A stretch of DNA of 38,632 bases from JAQVWU01 sp964628455 (GCA_964628455.1 CAZVPD010000016.1:1-38632); one strand, 5' to 3'. Shown: positions 17,133-25,502, counted from the stretch's first letter. The notes: a model not told the origin generated them from the sequence alone. Translations and numbers: made by a program.

Positions 17133-17654
17133 ATGCCGAGTGCAAAAAATCTGGCAAAAAAGCAAAAAGAACTCAGCGAACTCGTTGAAAAAATGAAGGG
17201 TTCCGCTGCCGGTGTGCTGGTGAATTATCAGGGCATCACGGTTGCCGACGATACCGCTCTCCGCGTGTCGCTCCGCAAGGCGGGTGTGGATTATAAAGTC
17301 TATAAAAACACCATGACCGAGCGCGCATGCGAAGAAACGGGCTTTTCGGATCTGAAACCCTATTTAAAGGGCATGGTCGCCCTGGCGGTCAGCGCCGACC
17401 CTGTGGCGCCGGCCAAAATACTCCGCCAGTATGCGGAAAAAATCCAGTCTTTCGAGATCAAAGCGGGGTATGTCGAAGGTCAGGTCATAGACCAGAAGGG
17501 TGTTTTAGCCCTTGCCGATATCCCATCGAAAGAAGGACTGATCGCCAAAATGCTCGGAAGCCTGCAGGCTCCGCTTTACGGACTCGCCTATGTGCTTCAG
17601 GCTAAAATCGACAAGGAAACCGGCGGCGCTGCCGAAGTTCCCGCTGCGGAATAA
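17133..17654 (+). CDS. rplJ: Ribosomal protein L10 (uL10)
   Basis: A 173-residue protein of usual length. It anchors L7/L12 dimers on the large subunit stalk. Recognisable L10 features are the N-terminal AKKQKELSELVEKMKGSAAGVLVNY-type segment, the LRKAGVDYKVYKNTM strand and helix, and the SKEGLIAKMLGSLQAPL helix. The C-terminal helix for L7/L12 binding includes GLAYVLQAKID. It starts after a strong CGGAGGTG site. The preceding leader suggests autoregulation by the L10-L12 complex. rplK and rplA, which commonly precede rplJ, are absent; an ABC exporter pair is there instead. Confidence 0.98.
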   Translation: MPSAKNLAKKQKELSELVEKMKGSAAGVLVNYQGITVADDTALRVSLRKAGVDYKVYKNTMTERACEETGFSDLKPYLKGMVALAVSADPVAPAKILRQYAEKIQSFEIKAGYVEGQVIDQKGVLALADIPSKEGLIAKMLGSLQAPLYGLAYVLQAKIDKETGGAAEVPAAE

Positions 17655-17705
17655 TTTATCCGCATAAAACACCAATAAAGATTAAAATTACGGAGGTTTA
17701 TTAAA

Positions 17706-18083
17706 ATGGCTACCGAAAAAACTACTGCTATTCTCGATCAAATCAAAGGATTGACCATACTTGAACTCGCAGATCTCGTGAAGGCTCTTGAAACCGAATT
17801 CGGAGTTTCGGCTGCTCCCGTAGCGGCTGTCGGCGGCGCGGTCGCGGCAGCAGCTCCCGTTGAAGAAGAAAAGACCGAATTTGACGTTGTTCTTGCCGAA
17901 ATAGGCGCAAAGAAACTTGAAGTGATCAAAGCTGTCCGCGAATTTACGGGCCTCGGTTTAAAAGACGCCAAAGATCTTGTTGAAGCCGCCCCCAAAACCA
18001 TCAAAGAAGCTGTGTCAAAAGAAGTTGCCGAAGAAATGAAGAAGAAACTCACCGAAGCCGGCGCGACCATAGAGATAAAATAA
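17706..18083 (+). CDS. rplL: Ribosomal protein L7/L12 (bL12)
   Basis: A 125-residue stalk protein recruiting translation factors. The N-terminal dimerisation part (TILELADLVKALETEFGVSAA) and an Ala/Val-rich hinge (VAAVGGAVAAAAPVEEE) precede the C-terminal domain (KTEFDVVLAEIGAKKLEVIKAVRE to the C-terminal AGATIEIK). These match the family end to end. It starts after CGGAGGTTTATTAAA. A terminator follows directly, so rpoB does not follow here as it does in many Bacillota. Confidence 0.98.
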   Translation: MATEKTTAILDQIKGLTILELADLVKALETEFGVSAAPVAAVGGAVAAAAPVEEEKTEFDVVLAEIGAKKLEVIKAVREFTGLGLKDAKDLVEAAPKTIKEAVSKEVAEEMKKKLTEAGATIEIK

Positions 18084-18090
18084 TTTCACG

Positions 18091-18125
18091 AAAAGGCCGC
18101 ATCTCCGGTGATGCGGTCTTTTTTT
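18091..18125 (+). terminator. Terminator of rplJ-rplL
   Basis: GGCCGCATC (18095-18103) pairs with GATGCGGTC (18110-18118), with one G-U pair and a TCCGGT loop, followed by seven T. Confidence 0.93.
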
Positions 18126-18175
18126 ACGTCCGGCAGCCCGATATCTCGGAGATATATAAAATTCATATATTTTAC

Positions 18176-18204
18176 TTGATTTAAATATGATTCTGTAATA
18201 TGAT
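18176..18204 (+). promoter_or_regulatory. Promoter of phosphofructokinase gene
   Basis: TTGATT (18176-18181), a 17-base spacer and TATGAT (18199-18204), in an AT-rich stretch ahead of the gene. Confidence 0.7.
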
Positions 18205-18242
18205 AATATCGGTTATCGATTTATTGCATGAAGGAGAAGAAA

Positions 18243-19496
18243 ATGGACTGTAAGATGAAAAAACGGCTGGGAGTCCTTACTTCGGGGGGGGATTCGCCCG
18301 GAATGAACGCCGCCGTACGCGCGGTTGTTCTTTCGGCACGTTCACTCGGTTACGAGGTGATGGGCATTTATGAAGGATATAAAGGCCTCGTATTTGACAA
18401 CATGAAGCTTTTATGCGAAAACGATGTGGACAACATCATCGATAAAAGCGGGACTATACTTTATTCCGACCGCTGCGATGAATTCGCCACAGCCGAAGGC
18501 ATGGCAAAAGCGGCCGGAGTATGTGAAAAAAACAATATATGCGGCCTTGTTACCATCGGCGGTGACGGAACATTGAGCGGAGCCACCGAATTTTCCATGC
18601 TGCACGGCATACCGTGCATCGGCATACCGGGGACCATTGACAACGATCTGGTGGTTTCCGATTATACCGTCGGCTTTGATACCGCTATGAACACCGTCGT
18701 GTCGATGGCCGACAACGCGCGCTACACATGCACTTCGCACAGGCGCTGCGAGGTGATAGAGGTGATGGGCCGCGGGGCCGGGGACATTGCGCTGTATGCG
18801 GGCATCGCTTCGGCCGCTCAGGTTATTCTTCTGAAAGAGGTTTTCTTTGAGAAGGAGAAAGCCTTTGCCGAAACCATAGCCTATCTCGACAAGCTCCGCC
18901 TCGGCGGGAAACGCAGTTTTACGGTTATCGTTGCCGAAGGTGTCCCGCTTGATCTGAAATCCGAATACAAAACGGAACTCGCTGCGCAGCTTGCGAAGGA
19001 TATCGATTACTATACGGGGGATATCGACCCGAAAATCGAAGCCCTGCGTGAAGCAAATCCCGAAAACAAAAAGATCGTCCGCCCGGACCGCATCGAAACT
19101 AAATTTGTGCGGCTCGCTCATATCGTGCGCGGGGGGATACCGACACTCCGCGACCGTGTAACCGCGTCGCGCATGGGAATAATGGCGGTTGAATTACTGC
19201 ATGCCGGCGAAAACGACAAAGTACTCGTCGAACAGAAGGGGAAACTTGCAGCCGTTGACATTAAATATGCGATATCCGCCGACAAAATGTATAAGATACT
19301 TCTCAACCGCAGATACTACGAAGCGGGGCTTCTCAATGAAGGTGCGGAAAAAGACTATTTGAAATACCATAAAAAATACGAAGCGTTCTCCGCCGGTCTT
19401 TCAGCGGAAGAAAAAAAGAACCTGACCGAATATGCCGAAAAGAAACTGGCGGAATTCAGAGAAACCGCAGCCGAAGCCGCGAAAATCAGCGGATAA
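18243..19496 (+). CDS. pfkA: ATP-type 6-phosphofructokinase
   Basis: A 417-residue glycolytic enzyme that phosphorylates fructose 6-phosphate to the 1,6-bisphosphate. ATG 18243 is preferred because AAGGAG lies six bases upstream; the earlier in-frame ATG at 18228 would put that site inside the gene. Key segments are the N-terminal GVLTSGGDSPGMNAAVR, GGDGTLSGA and PGTIDNDLVVSDYTVGFDTA. VMGRGAGDIALYAG, VIVAEGV and IVRGGIPTLRDR follow. GGDG (not GGDD) and PGTIDND (not PKTIDND) are the residues known to mark ATP rather than pyrophosphate use. It is about 100 residues longer than Escherichia coli PfkA, with an insert around DIDYYTGDIDPKIEALREAN and a charged C-terminal helix. That places it in a longer clostridial branch. 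Confidence 0.93.
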   Translation: MDCKMKKRLGVLTSGGDSPGMNAAVRAVVLSARSLGYEVMGIYEGYKGLVFDNMKLLCENDVDNIIDKSGTILYSDRCDEFATAEGMAKAAGVCEKNNICGLVTIGGDGTLSGATEFSMLHGIPCIGIPGTIDNDLVVSDYTVGFDTAMNTVVSMADNARYTCTSHRRCEVIEVMGRGAGDIALYAGIASAAQVILLKEVFFEKEKAFAETIAYLDKLRLGGKRSFTVIVAEGVPLDLKSEYKTELAAQLAKDIDYYTGDIDPKIEALREANPENKKIVRPDRIETKFVRLAHIVRGGIPTLRDRVTASRMGIMAVELLHAGENDKVLVEQKGKLAAVDIKYAISADKMYKILLNRRYYEAGLLNEGAEKDYLKYHKKYEAFSAGLSAEEKKNLTEYAEKKLAEFRETAAEAAKISG

Positions 19497-19501
19497 AAAA
19501 A

Positions 19502-19545
19502 CGGGATATGCTGCCGTGATGCCGCAGTATATCCCGCGCTTTTTT
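19502..19545 (+). terminator. Terminator of pfkA
   Basis: CGGGATATGCTGC (19502-19514) pairs with GCAGTATATCCCG (19524-19536) with one G-U pair, then CGC and six T. Confidence 0.93.
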
Positions 19546-19637
19546 ATTTCCGGGAAATCGGGTATCCGCGGGAACATAATCCCGCATAAATACGTCTCGC
19601 GGCATATCCGGATATTTTAAAACGGGAGGATAAACAT

Positions 19638-20651
19638 ATGTCCGGAAACAGACCCGGCTTCCGTCCGGGAATCATTCTATTTACGGCGGTGCTGTGTATA
19701 GCGCTTGTCACGGCGACCGTATTCGGCGTATCTTATTTTCTCGAATCGATAACCGAAAAAACGCCGTCCGAAAAAGAGGGAACAACCGGTGACGGCGGTC
19801 TTTCGGCCGGCACGACAGGACTTGAACCTGTAACCGAACCCGCGGAAACCGAAGCGGCAGCCGTTTATCGTTATCTTGAATATACGGAAGAAGACGTTCA
19901 TACCGGGGATTTGATCCTGGTCAATGCCGGTCATGAGTTTATCTTCCCCGATAAACCCGATCGGGTATCCGTATACGGCAATAAGTCCGGCACCTATAAA
20001 CTCAGCAGCGCGGAAATATTGCTCGAACGCGGCACTCTGTCTGCTCTGAATGATATGATGGACGCATTCTATGATAAATATAAACTCGGGGACGTGCTGC
20101 TTACGGCAGGCTACCGTGATTACGATACCCAGATGCGGTTGTATGCCGCCCGTGCGGAATCGGCGGGACTTGAGGCCGTAGCCGGATATATCGCACTCGG
20201 CGGATACAGCGAACACCATACAGCCGCGGCTTTCGATCTGGCTGTTTATACGGACGACGGAATCAGTATGACGCTTGACGACAGGCAGCAGTATTCCTGG
20301 ATTGCGCAGAACTGCCATAAATACGGATTTGTCCTTCGCTATGATCCCGAAAAAACCGACATCACCGGCATACTGGGTGAAAAATGGCATTTCAGAAAAG
20401 TGGGGCTGCCTCATTCATACTACATGAAAAAGAATAACCTTGTCCTTGAGGAATATATAAATCTTCTCCGAGGCTTCCCGTTTGACGGCGGACACCTGAC
20501 TGTCAGCGACGACCTGGGCGGAACCTATGAAATATACACCGTGCCGCTTGCAAACGGCGAAATCACGAGAATCCCCGTACCGGAAGGCGCCGAATACAAT
20601 ATTTCGGGCAGCAACGGAAACGAATTTATCGTCACGCTGAAAATAGCCTGA
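19638..20651 (+). CDS. VanY-type D-Ala-D-Ala carboxypeptidase (peptidase M15)
   Basis: A 337-residue membrane-anchored protein with one membrane segment at about 11-33 and a Thr/Glu-rich linker to about residue 75. The M15B catalytic domain spans about 85-270. Zinc-site motifs are present: SEHHTAAAFD (His193 and Asp200) and EKWH (catalytic Glu248 and zinc ligand His251). The third residue pair fits VanY/LdcB-type enzymes, which remove the terminal D-residue from peptidoglycan stem peptides. The usual Gly in SxHxxG is Ala here, a mild variation. After the catalytic domain there is a ~65-residue beta-rich tail (VSDDLGGTYEIYTVPL). The start follows GGGAGGA. A lipoprotein gene follows 15 bases later, so the two are probably co-transcribed. 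Confidence 0.88.
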   Translation: MSGNRPGFRPGIILFTAVLCIALVTATVFGVSYFLESITEKTPSEKEGTTGDGGLSAGTTGLEPVTEPAETEAAAVYRYLEYTEEDVHTGDLILVNAGHEFIFPDKPDRVSVYGNKSGTYKLSSAEILLERGTLSALNDMMDAFYDKYKLGDVLLTAGYRDYDTQMRLYAARAESAGLEAVAGYIALGGYSEHHTAAAFDLAVYTDDGISMTLDDRQQYSWIAQNCHKYGFVLRYDPEKTDITGILGEKWHFRKVGLPHSYYMKKNNLVLEEYINLLRGFPFDGGHLTVSDDLGGTYEIYTVPLANGEITRIPVPEGAEYNISGSNGNEFIVTLKIA

Positions 20652-20666
20652 GGAAAGGACCGGAAG

Positions 20667-21230
20667 ATGAAAAAAGCCGTACGTGCTGCCGCGGTTCTGT
20701 GCTGCATGATTTTATGGATGTTTTCCTGCGCGGAAAAAGCCCCGGTCCTTTTGACCGAAGGACCGGGCGACGTCGCGCTGCTTGAGTTTGCCGATGACTT
20801 GAAAGAGTCGTTCAAATGTCTGGAAAACGGTTATGAAGTCAGCTTTGCATATGAAAAGTTTGCGCTTCAATGGAACGGAGCCGTTTTCGATTTCTTCGGT
20901 TACCGTGACTTGTTTTACGACAGGTTTGCAGCGGGAGACACGCTTCCGCAGACCGTCTCCGACGGAGCGGAAATCGCGGTCAGCTTCGGTGCTTATACGC
21001 CCGGTGTCATTACGGTCATGCGCGATACGGCCACATACGACCGGGACCGGTCCTATGAGGTTCCGGCACTGGAAGTTCCCTGTATCGTAACGGTGGCAAA
21101 CACGGCTTCGGAACAGTCTGTTGTGTTCGGCGTGGATTTCGGAGGCATTGACATTTTATATTATTCCGTCACGGCCGAATGGTCAAACGGCAATAAAATC
21201 ATGTATGCGTTTGCGGTCAGGAGAGTTTAG
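20667..21230 (+). CDS. Small lipoprotein of unknown function
   Basis: A 187-residue protein with a lipoprotein signal peptide (MKK, hydrophobic core, MFSC with Cys21). The mature part is predicted to be mostly beta: EVSFAYEKFALQWNGAVFDF, AEIAVSFGAYTPGVITVMRD, PCIVTVANTASEQSVVFGVDF. No family is recognised. The start follows GAGGAAAGG. It lies 15 bases after the VanY-like gene, suggesting a role at the outer face of the membrane in the same process. Its TAG stop overlaps the stop of the opposite-strand YhhN gene by four bases, and no separate terminator is visible between them. Confidence 0.75.
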   Translation: MKKAVRAAAVLCCMILWMFSCAEKAPVLLTEGPGDVALLEFADDLKESFKCLENGYEVSFAYEKFALQWNGAVFDFFGYRDLFYDRFAAGDTLPQTVSDGAEIAVSFGAYTPGVITVMRDTATYDRDRSYEVPALEVPCIVTVANTASEQSVVFGVDFGGIDILYYSVTAEWSNGNKIMYAFAVRRV

Positions 21231-21856
21231 CCGCCGATAAGTAAAAGCACCTGACCGACCGGATAAAACCACCACACAAGTTCATCGAACAGCGGAGAGG
21301 AAATACCAGCGAGACGGTCAAAGCCTATAATCAAGTCCGATATGAAAAAAGAAAGCGCTCCGACAGCGGTCAGCAAAGCAATGCCTTTAGCCGAATATGC
21401 AAGCGAAAAAATGATGCAGCAGTTTGCTCCGATAAAAATCAGATAAATAAAACAAAGAGCAAACATACCGGAATTTAAACGGCCGTTTTTTACAGTGAGA
21501 TATGTAAGCAGAATCAATGCGGATGTGACAAGACCGATTCCGAAAAAAAATCCGGCGTTTATTACGGGATAATGATGCTTTCGAAGGATGTAAAGGAAAG
21601 CGGTGAAATAAAAAACATGCGCCGTCATAAATAATACGGCTCCAAGGGTAAAATAATCCGGAAGAAACTTGGATAATCCACGGAAATTCATGAGCAGAAC
21701 ATCACCGAAGGATGAAATGATCATGGCTGCCATACACAAATACCGGTCGGAAGTCCGAAAAATGAGCGCGAGAGCAACGGCGAATATTGACATGAGGACG
21801 GTAAGGATAAAGGTGCCGGGAAGTTTAAGCGAAGGTATCGAAAAAAACCGATCCAT
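21227..21856 (-). CDS. YhhN family membrane protein (lysoplasmalogenase-like)
   Basis: A 209-residue integral membrane protein with about eight hydrophobic helices. The SSFGDVLLM and GALSFFISDLIIGFDR segments, with their intramembrane Asp residues, and the final WWFYPVGQVLLL match the YhhN/TMEM86 family. Eukaryotic members cleave lysoplasmalogens; bacterial roles are little known, and plasmalogens do occur in anaerobic Clostridia. The start follows ACAGGAG. It is the last gene of a long minus-strand block, 54 bases after the thioredoxin-reductase-like gene. Confidence 0.82.
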   Translation of the reverse strand: MDRFFSIPSLKLPGTFILTVLMSIFAVALALIFRTSDRYLCMAAMIISSFGDVLLMNFRGLSKFLPDYFTLGAVLFMTAHVFYFTAFLYILRKHHYPVINAGFFFGIGLVTSALILLTYLTVKNGRLNSGMFALCFIYLIFIGANCCIIFSLAYSAKGIALLTAVGALSFFISDLIIGFDRLAGISSPLFDELVWWFYPVGQVLLLIGG

Positions 21857-21910
21857 GACGATACACTCCTGTCAGCCGAATATTATTCGAGAAATGAACC
21901 GGGAAAAGAA

Positions 21911-22789
21911 TTACTTTCTTAAAGCGCGGCAGAATTTTACAGACGCCAGTCCCGCCGCAGCACCGCTGTATACCGCGGCCGCGATCTGGGCGAGAGCCCT
22001 GCGTTCCCCGACCGTTATACAGTCTCCCGCAGCGAACAATCCGGGAATATCCGTCGCCATGTCTTCATTGACCGTGATATAACCGCCGTCTGTCACGGCG
22101 CCTACTTTTGCCGCGAGCTCGGCGCTGCCCGCAACGCCGACGGCGAGAAACAGGCCGCTGATATCAAGCGCTTCACCGTCTTCGAAACGCACTTTTTCAA
22201 GACGTTCGCTTCCTTCGAAGGATGCGATTTTTTTTGTGTTGATTTTTACGCCCGCGGGAAAAACAGCCTGTGGTTCGGTCCCGTCCGTGAGGAGCATAAC
22301 GGAAGCTGCCACATGAACCAGTTCTTCCGCCTCGTGAACGGCGTATTCGCCCGACCCGAGGACCGCGACGTTTTTGCCCCGATAAAAGAACGCGTCGCAA
22401 ACCGCGCAGCGGCTTATTCCGGATCCTTCAAAACGGCTGATCCCCTCGATCTTCGGCGTTCGCCGGGGCATTCCCGTTGAAATAATCACGCTTTCGGCCG
22501 CATATACTCCCCCGTCCGAGAGGGTGACTTTGAAAACGCCGTCCCAGACAAGGTCGACCGCTTCGCCTTCGATAAAACCGACGCCCAGTCTTCGTGCCTG
22601 AGCCCTTCCGGCCTGCGCGAGATCGTGCCCGGTCACGGGATCGGCAAATCCGTAGTAGTTTTCGATTTTTTCGGCGCGTTCAAGCGCCCCCGTTCCGTTT
22701 GCGATGATATGGGTCTTTATATTCGCCCGTATCGTATACAGCGCAGCGGATATTCCGGCAGGGCCGGCTCCCAGTATGATGACTGACAT
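21911..22789 (-). CDS. Thioredoxin-reductase-like flavoprotein, atypical NAD(P)H site
   Basis: A 292-residue protein of the thioredoxin reductase fold, clearly flavin-binding. FAD site GAGPAGISAALY is at the N-terminus, the redox pair CAVC is at residues 128-131, and the C-terminal FAD motif is GLFAAGDC followed by RALAQIAAAVYSGAAAG. The central nucleotide domain has GSGEYAVHEAEEL at about 145, but the HRRxxxR motif that binds the NADPH phosphate is replaced by VMLLTDGTEP. Clostridial ferredoxin-dependent flavin thioredoxin reductases are known to lack the NADPH motifs, so a ferredoxin or other donor is a reasonable alternative. The start follows CCGGAGG. No thioredoxin gene is adjacent. Confidence 0.85.
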   Translation of the reverse strand: MSVIILGAGPAGISAALYTIRANIKTHIIANGTGALERAEKIENYYGFADPVTGHDLAQAGRAQARRLGVGFIEGEAVDLVWDGVFKVTLSDGGVYAAESVIISTGMPRRTPKIEGISRFEGSGISRCAVCDAFFYRGKNVAVLGSGEYAVHEAEELVHVAASVMLLTDGTEPQAVFPAGVKINTKKIASFEGSERLEKVRFEDGEALDISGLFLAVGVAGSAELAAKVGAVTDGGYITVNEDMATDIPGLFAAGDCITVGERRALAQIAAAVYSGAAAGLASVKFCRALRK

Positions 22790-22829
22790 GAATATACCTC
22801 CGGTGTTTTGATTTGTGAGTGAATCCTGT

Positions 22830-23909
22830 TTATTTTACACAGTATAAATTCAGGTCCCACGCGGGAACATATCTGAACCGGCGCAGGAAGAACTTATACC
22901 CGGCATTCAAACTTTTTATGTAAAGAGGCAGTCTGAACAGATCCTCGCTGCGGTGATAGAGGGAAACGCAGAGGTCCGGCGAATATTTTTTTATGGTTTC
23001 CGAAGAACCGGCGAGTGCCTCGAATTCGGTGCCTTCCACGTCGTATTTTATATAATCGGCCCTGCGTCCTTCAAGCACCGAGTCCAGCGTGATCAGTTCG
23101 GTTTCCGGACTCTCTTTGCCCCCCGGTTTTAGATCGGAATTCGGTCTGAAGCCGGAAGAACGGCTTCCGCGTGCCGAAAACGACGTCCGGCCGGAGCTGC
23201 TCCAGGCGCCGGCCTTGTAAAGATGCGCATCCGGGCAGTTTGATTTGCAGTAACCGGCCAGTCTGCGGAAAGAACGCGGGTCGGGTTCAAAGGCGTATAT
23301 CTCCCGGGGCGAACCGCCCCGGCTGTAAAGCTCACGGATGGTATCGCCGTTATAAGCTCCGAGATCGCAGTAAACTTCATATCCGCACGGGCGCAGCAGC
23401 CCCGTCCATATTTTTTCTCTTTCCGAAACGGCAGCCCTCAGATATCCGATGCTGCCGCTCAGTTTATAGCGGATGACATTGTCGAAAATAAATACGGATT
23501 CGGGGTCCGAAAGCATGCTGCGCGTCAGGTCCAGTTCGCTTTTGTGAAGACGGTAAAAACAGCTGTCAAACAGCAGATCACCGGCTGCGGGAACATCGGG
23601 AGCGTATGTTTCGTGCTCCGCGGCGACGGCATACATATTCCGGATAACCTCGTCGATCGAAGATGCGAACGCTATGACCGCGATAAATTCCCCCAGAAGC
23701 GCTTTGATGCCGGCATAGGACAGTACTTTCATGCCATGAAAGGTCCGTCTGCGGACAAATCCGTCCGAAGCGAACACTCCGGATATTTTTATACCGTATT
23801 TTTTGAAAATCTCAAGTATTTTATCCGCTCCGTCGCCTGTACCGTAGAGAACCACCGGCTTTTCGGCCGCGGCGAGTTTTTGCCAGACATCATCCGTACG
23901 CCCCGTCAT
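22830..23909 (-). CDS. FkbM-family methyltransferase with N-terminal nucleotide-binding-like domain
   Basis: A 359-residue protein. Residues about 12-75 (EKPVVLYGTGDGADKILEIF, KISGVFASD) resemble the Rossmann-like N-terminal domain found ahead of FkbM enzymes and in PglD-type proteins. The SAM-dependent methyltransferase part begins near residue 180, with YCDLGAYNGDTIREL (motif I), EIYAFEPDPRSFRRL and the FkbM-typical ADYIKYDVEGTEFEALAG. The family O-methylates sugars and polyketides; many members act on surface glycans. The substrate is not evident. It overlaps the amidohydrolase gene by four bases (ATGA), so the two are translationally coupled. Confidence 0.85.
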   Translation of the reverse strand: MTGRTDDVWQKLAAAEKPVVLYGTGDGADKILEIFKKYGIKISGVFASDGFVRRRTFHGMKVLSYAGIKALLGEFIAVIAFASSIDEVIRNMYAVAAEHETYAPDVPAAGDLLFDSCFYRLHKSELDLTRSMLSDPESVFIFDNVIRYKLSGSIGYLRAAVSEREKIWTGLLRPCGYEVYCDLGAYNGDTIRELYSRGGSPREIYAFEPDPRSFRRLAGYCKSNCPDAHLYKAGAWSSSGRTSFSARGSRSSGFRPNSDLKPGGKESPETELITLDSVLEGRRADYIKYDVEGTEFEALAGSSETIKKYSPDLCVSLYHRSEDLFRLPLYIKSLNAGYKFFLRRFRYVPAWDLNLYCVK

Positions 23910-24724
23910 GTTTTTGCTTTCAGAAAACGCAGGGCATTGTTGTAAAGGATATCCTGCCTTTGTGTTTCGCTGAGGTCTATCTTCATAAAAAGGGACAGAT
24001 ATTCCGCAGATCCCATCACGGGATAATCGGTGCCGAACATGACGCGGTCACTTCCGCAGGCCCGGATTAGTCCGAGAGCTTTTTCGGGCGACATCGCCCA
24101 CAGCGAACTTGACAGGTCATACCAGATATTGGGCCGTCCGAATAAATAGCGCTGCGCGCTGTCCCAGGACTGATAGCCGCCGAAGTGCGCAGCCGTTATT
24201 TTCAGGCGCGGAAATCTTTCTGCGAGGCGCGCGAGCTTTTGCGGCTCGGAATATCTGTAATCCGGGCGGTTATCACCCATATGGAGAAAAAGCGGCATTC
24301 TGCCTTCGATCTGTTCGCACAGCCGGTACATCGGTGCGGATCCGATATCCATCCGCTGAATATCGGGATGGATCTTGATGCCGCAAAGACCGAGTTGAAT
24401 ACAGCGCATGATTTCGGCTTCAACATCGTGAAAATCCTGATGCATACAGGCAAAACCTACGGTTTCAAACCCGTGCGAACGCGACAGGGCGGCCGTAGCC
24501 GCAGTGAAATCATTGATATGCGTAACCTGACCGGCATTTGTCGCCACAGAAAGCAAAAAGAATCCGCAAATTCCTTCGGAAGCTGCCTGTTGTTCCAGAT
24601 CTTCGTATGTTCCTTTTCCTTTGACCTCGAAGTTGTAAAAATTTCCGAGGCTGACAGCTGCCTTTTCAGCTACAGACTCGGGATAAGTATGCGTATGAGC
24701 GTCTATTATTTTATATTTTGTCAT
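23906..24724 (-). CDS. Amidohydrolase-2 family metal-dependent hydrolase
   Basis: A 272-residue TIM-barrel hydrolase. Metal-site motifs in order are IDAHTHT (His10, His12), GIKIHPDIQ, LFLHMGD, the AHFGG segment and RVMFGTDYPVMG with the metal Asp. This matches the amidohydrolase-2 (PF04909) family, which includes decarboxylases and lactone or amide hydrolases; the substrate cannot be predicted. It starts four bases after the stop of the LiaF-like gene and overlaps the FkbM gene. That places it in a tightly packed minus-strand unit. Confidence 0.88.
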   Translation of the reverse strand: MTKYKIIDAHTHTYPESVAEKAAVSLGNFYNFEVKGKGTYEDLEQQAASEGICGFFLLSVATNAGQVTHINDFTAATAALSRSHGFETVGFACMHQDFHDVEAEIMRCIQLGLCGIKIHPDIQRMDIGSAPMYRLCEQIEGRMPLFLHMGDNRPDYRYSEPQKLARLAERFPRLKITAAHFGGYQSWDSAQRYLFGRPNIWYDLSSSLWAMSPEKALGLIRACGSDRVMFGTDYPVMGSAEYLSLFMKIDLSETQRQDILYNNALRFLKAKT

Positions 24725-24728
24725 CTTT

Positions 24729-25502
24729 TCAGTTCATTACTTTCACGGAATTAAAAACACAGGCCGCATTGACACGAAGGACGGGCATATTCTGTATATC
24801 GTCGTAATTTTTCGCTTCGACATACAGTTTTCCGGCACCGCCTGTTTTACGGGCAATCAGGTTGATGTCGGGATGGATGCGGAGGGTTACCGGGGCAAAT
24901 ACGGCTTTTGCATAAACGACGGCGTCGCCGTTCATTGCTGCCGCGGTGAGGTCGAGTGCAACGGGCGAAAACCAGGCGATGATCTCGGCACCGTGAAAAT
25001 TTTCTTCGGTTTTTATTTTACGGGACAGAAAGAAACTCCTGTAAACGGGAATAAAATACGCCCTGCCGTCTTCGGCATCCATGATGCGCCGGAATCCGAA
25101 CGGTTTGTTATGAAAGACGATCCTGAGCCCGATATAGATCAAAGCGCCCGGGATCAGCAGGACCGGTCCCTGCTGAAGCAGAAGCGCCGCGACGGCGCAT
25201 ATCAGACCGAAGGAGAAAACGGAACCGGGCCCGCGGTCAAGGACTCCCGCAAGACAGGGTATGATCAGCAGAAGAGTCCACCAGCCGTCAAAAAAAATCG
25301 TAAAGCCGGACCACAGCCCGATGATATTGCCCAGATAACCCATTCCGACGCCCATCAGAGAGAATCCGGCAAGGATCCCCAGAGTCCGGGCGTAATGACT
25401 GTCCTTTTTTTTATATTTTACCGTGTTTTTTTCATTGGGTTTCCCGACCTCTGTGCTGTTGTTCGTATAATGGCTGTTATTGTTATTCATATTGCCGTTC
25501 AT
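24729..25502 (-). CDS. LiaF-like membrane protein (DUF5668 / adhesin-type C-terminus)
   Basis: A 257-residue protein. An Asn-rich hydrophilic N-terminus (to about 38) is followed by four or five hydrophobic segments up to about residue 130, including a GLWSGFTIFFDGWWTLLLIIPCLAG helix pair typical of DUF5668/LiaF-type proteins. The C-terminal ~100 residues are beta-rich and repeat-like (IIAWFSPVALDLTAAAMNGDAVVYAKAVFAPVTLRI), resembling the LiaF C-terminal domain that folds as a beta-solenoid. LiaF proteins regulate envelope-stress two-component systems, but no histidine kinase or regulator gene is near. The ribosome site is weak (AAGAAAGTGATG), and an ATG four codons in is an alternative start. 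Confidence 0.7.
   Translation of the reverse strand: MNGNMNNNNSHYTNNSTEVGKPNEKNTVKYKKKDSHYARTLGILAGFSLMGVGMGYLGNIIGLWSGFTIFFDGWWTLLLIIPCLAGVLDRGPGSVFSFGLICAVAALLLQQGPVLLIPGALIYIGLRIVFHNKPFGFRRIMDAEDGRAYFIPVYRSFFLSRKIKTEENFHGAEIIAWFSPVALDLTAAAMNGDAVVYAKAVFAPVTLRIHPDINLIARKTGGAGKLYVEAKNYDDIQNMPVLRVNAACVFNSVKVMN

Noticed and set aside
18243..19496. Pyrophosphate-dependent phosphofructokinase
   Set aside because: GGDG and PGTIDND are present in place of the GGDD and PKTIDND of pyrophosphate enzymes.
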